NCBI GenBank assembly: GCA_934675165.1
Contig: CAKUPP010000013.1
Span: 1 to 31,725, forward strand
Source of the DNA: an uncultured Eubacteriales bacterium
GTDB taxonomy: Bacteria > Bacillota > Clostridia > Oscillospirales > Acutalibacteraceae
Length of the DNA stretch: 31,725 bases
Direction of reading: 5' to 3'
The translations under genes were made by a program, and so were the position numbers. How positions within the stretch are numbered: position 1 is the stretch's first letter; each line of letters begins with the position of its first letter. The notes beneath the pieces are model-generated. The model worked only from the letters and a program-made list of their open reading frames with translations, had not been told where the DNA came from and ran no database searches. Below are positions 30,956 through 31,725 of this stretch, piece by piece.

Positions 30956-31031
30956 TGTGTTGGTTTCCAATTGATGTGTTACAAAAAAATAAGTGACGGA
31001 TAGGCCAAGTTGTATTATGTTATGTTGATAT
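30956..31031 (+). repeat. Dispersed intergenic element, copy D
   Basis: Module 1 (30956-30982) reads TGTGTTGGTTTCCAATTGAT followed directly by GTGTTACA. An A-rich spacer follows, then module 2 with GTGACGGATA (30993-31002) and CCAAGTTGTATTA (31005-31017). This copy has the clearest full module 1 - module 2 order. It lies between efp and the nuclease gene at the right edge; the gap 30815-31095 has no other visible gene. Confidence 0.65.
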
Positions 31032-31095
31032 GATCTAATTAATTGCACAAATTTTCATTACACTATTTTGTACGCCGTTTCGTTTTGTATAGAGA

Positions 31096-31725
31096 TTAAA
31101 TTTCCTCAATTTTGATATGGTGCTGTTTTTGCTTACTATTGTAACTAATGCCAACTGCAAGTTTCTGTCCAGTATATCCTTTAAGTGCCAAAGCATAACG
31201 TTTTTCTTTAATTTGTTTTAACGCTTCATCTGGAGTGGAGTCTTTTTTTAGTTCAATGATAAATGCGGGTTTACTTTTATCGTTTGGGTAGAAAATAAAG
31301 TCTGCAAAACCAATTCCGGCTGGCATTTCACGCACAATTTTATACTTCGTTCTAGCACTTAAGTACACGAGGGTAATTATACAAGCAAGAGAATTCTCAT
31401 CATTGTATTTTATAACAGGAATATTTATATCATGCGCTTCTTGAATTAGTTTTTCCATTGTTTCTGTGTCTTTTTTCAGTGTAGCTTTTAGCATCTCGTT
31501 TGATTTCATAACAATTTCAGAGACTGCACCCATTGACTTATCTTCTAACGCTTCATCAAATTTTATTCTAAGTTCCTTGTTTGGAATGGCTAGTGTTTCA
31601 TCATGATAGCTTAGAAATCCATAAATGGTCATTGCAGAAAGTATCTGATTTCTTGTATTTAATTCTTTTTGCTCTGCACCATAGCCTTTTAGTTTTATTT
31701 CTAAAGGAACACCAGACACCATTTG
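31096..31725 (-). CDS. AAA-ATPase-like / PD-(D/E)XK nuclease (DUF1703-type) protein, C-terminal part (runs off the right edge)
   Basis: The reading frame is open to the last base of the window, so the N-terminal AAA-ATPase-like domain typical of these ~550-residue proteins lies outside. The visible 210 residues include the link region (TRNQILSAMTIYGFLSYHDE) and the C-terminal PD-(D/E)XK nuclease domain: CIITLVYLSARTKYKIVREMPAG, then the catalytic pattern GFADFIFYP ... PAFIIELKKD (Asp, then Glu-x-Lys), and QIKEKRYAL. The family is expanded in gut and protist-associated bacteria; its role (defence, mobile element or regulatory) is not settled. The nuclease residues look intact. An internal ATG at 31722 is not considered the true start. 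Confidence 0.85.
   Translation of the reverse strand, partial: QMVSGVPLEIKLKGYGAEQKELNTRNQILSAMTIYGFLSYHDETLAIPNKELRIKFDEALEDKSMGAVSEIVMKSNEMLKATLKKDTETMEKLIQEAHDINIPVIKYNDENSLACIITLVYLSARTKYKIVREMPAGIGFADFIFYPNDKSKPAFIIELKKDSTPDEALKQIKEKRYALALKGYTGQKLAVGISYNSKQKQHHIKIEEI

Overview
The window looks like a chromosomal segment of an AT-rich (roughly 30 % GC by eye), low-GC Gram-positive bacterium, most likely class Clostridia and perhaps Oscillospirales. The evidence is the company of genes: the spore-formation gene yunB, the Firmicutes YqeG phosphatase, IreB, the CdaA/CdaR cyclic-di-AMP pair, QueH, GatCAB behind AspRS, and efp followed by a CD1247-domain zinc-ribbon protein. Strong AGGAGG-type ribosome sites and sigma-A promoters (TTGACA-like / TATAAT-like, 16-18 bp apart) can be read directly. 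UGA is used as a normal stop (gatA, yqeG). AT-richness, PD-(D/E)XK 'Rpn/transposase' genes at both ends, a signal-less lipase and a huge repetitive protein fit a host-associated organism, but that is inference.

Layout. 1-122: 5' end of an Rpn-type PD-(D/E)XK gene leaving the window. 437-1504: yunB and a small membrane protein. 1759-6748 (minus): aspS-gatC-gatA-gatB, an operon that can charge tRNA-Asn (and possibly tRNA-Gln) by transamidation. 7100-8784 (plus): rpsU (bS21 with an unusual N-terminal extension), yqeG, aroQ, ireB. 8920-9802 (minus): a PnuC-like membrane protein coupled to queH. 9910-11184 (plus): rarA. 11262-18709 (minus): one long operon cdaA-cdaR-nusB-xseA-xseB-ispA-dxs-lipase, combining c-di-AMP synthesis, antitermination, exonuclease VII and the entry to isoprenoid synthesis.

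18990-26782 (minus) is the accessory-looking part: a GLUG-repeat surface protein interrupted by one in-frame UGA, an ABC-2 exporter pair (ATPase plus permease), and a 1236-residue protein of unknown family. That protein has an internal ~150-residue duplication, coiled coil, Ala/Ser/Pro/Lys repeats and a KES tandem repeat. 27263-29610 (minus) is a complete polar amino-acid ABC importer (lipoprotein, permease, ATPase). 29722-30814 (minus) is efp followed by a CD1247-type zinc-ribbon protein with a very Cys/Asp-rich tail. 31096-31725 is the C-terminal part of an AAA-ATPase/PD-(D/E)XK (DUF1703-type) protein leaving the right edge.

The most unexpected non-coding signal is a dispersed ~75-90 bp intergenic element found four times (about 211-284, 6861-6972, 22701-22786, 30956-31031). 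It is built from two conserved modules (one around GATGTGTTACA, one around GTGACGGATA...CCAAGTTGTATTA), and one copy is rearranged into an inverted configuration. No tRNA, rRNA, CRISPR array or canonical insertion sequence was found.
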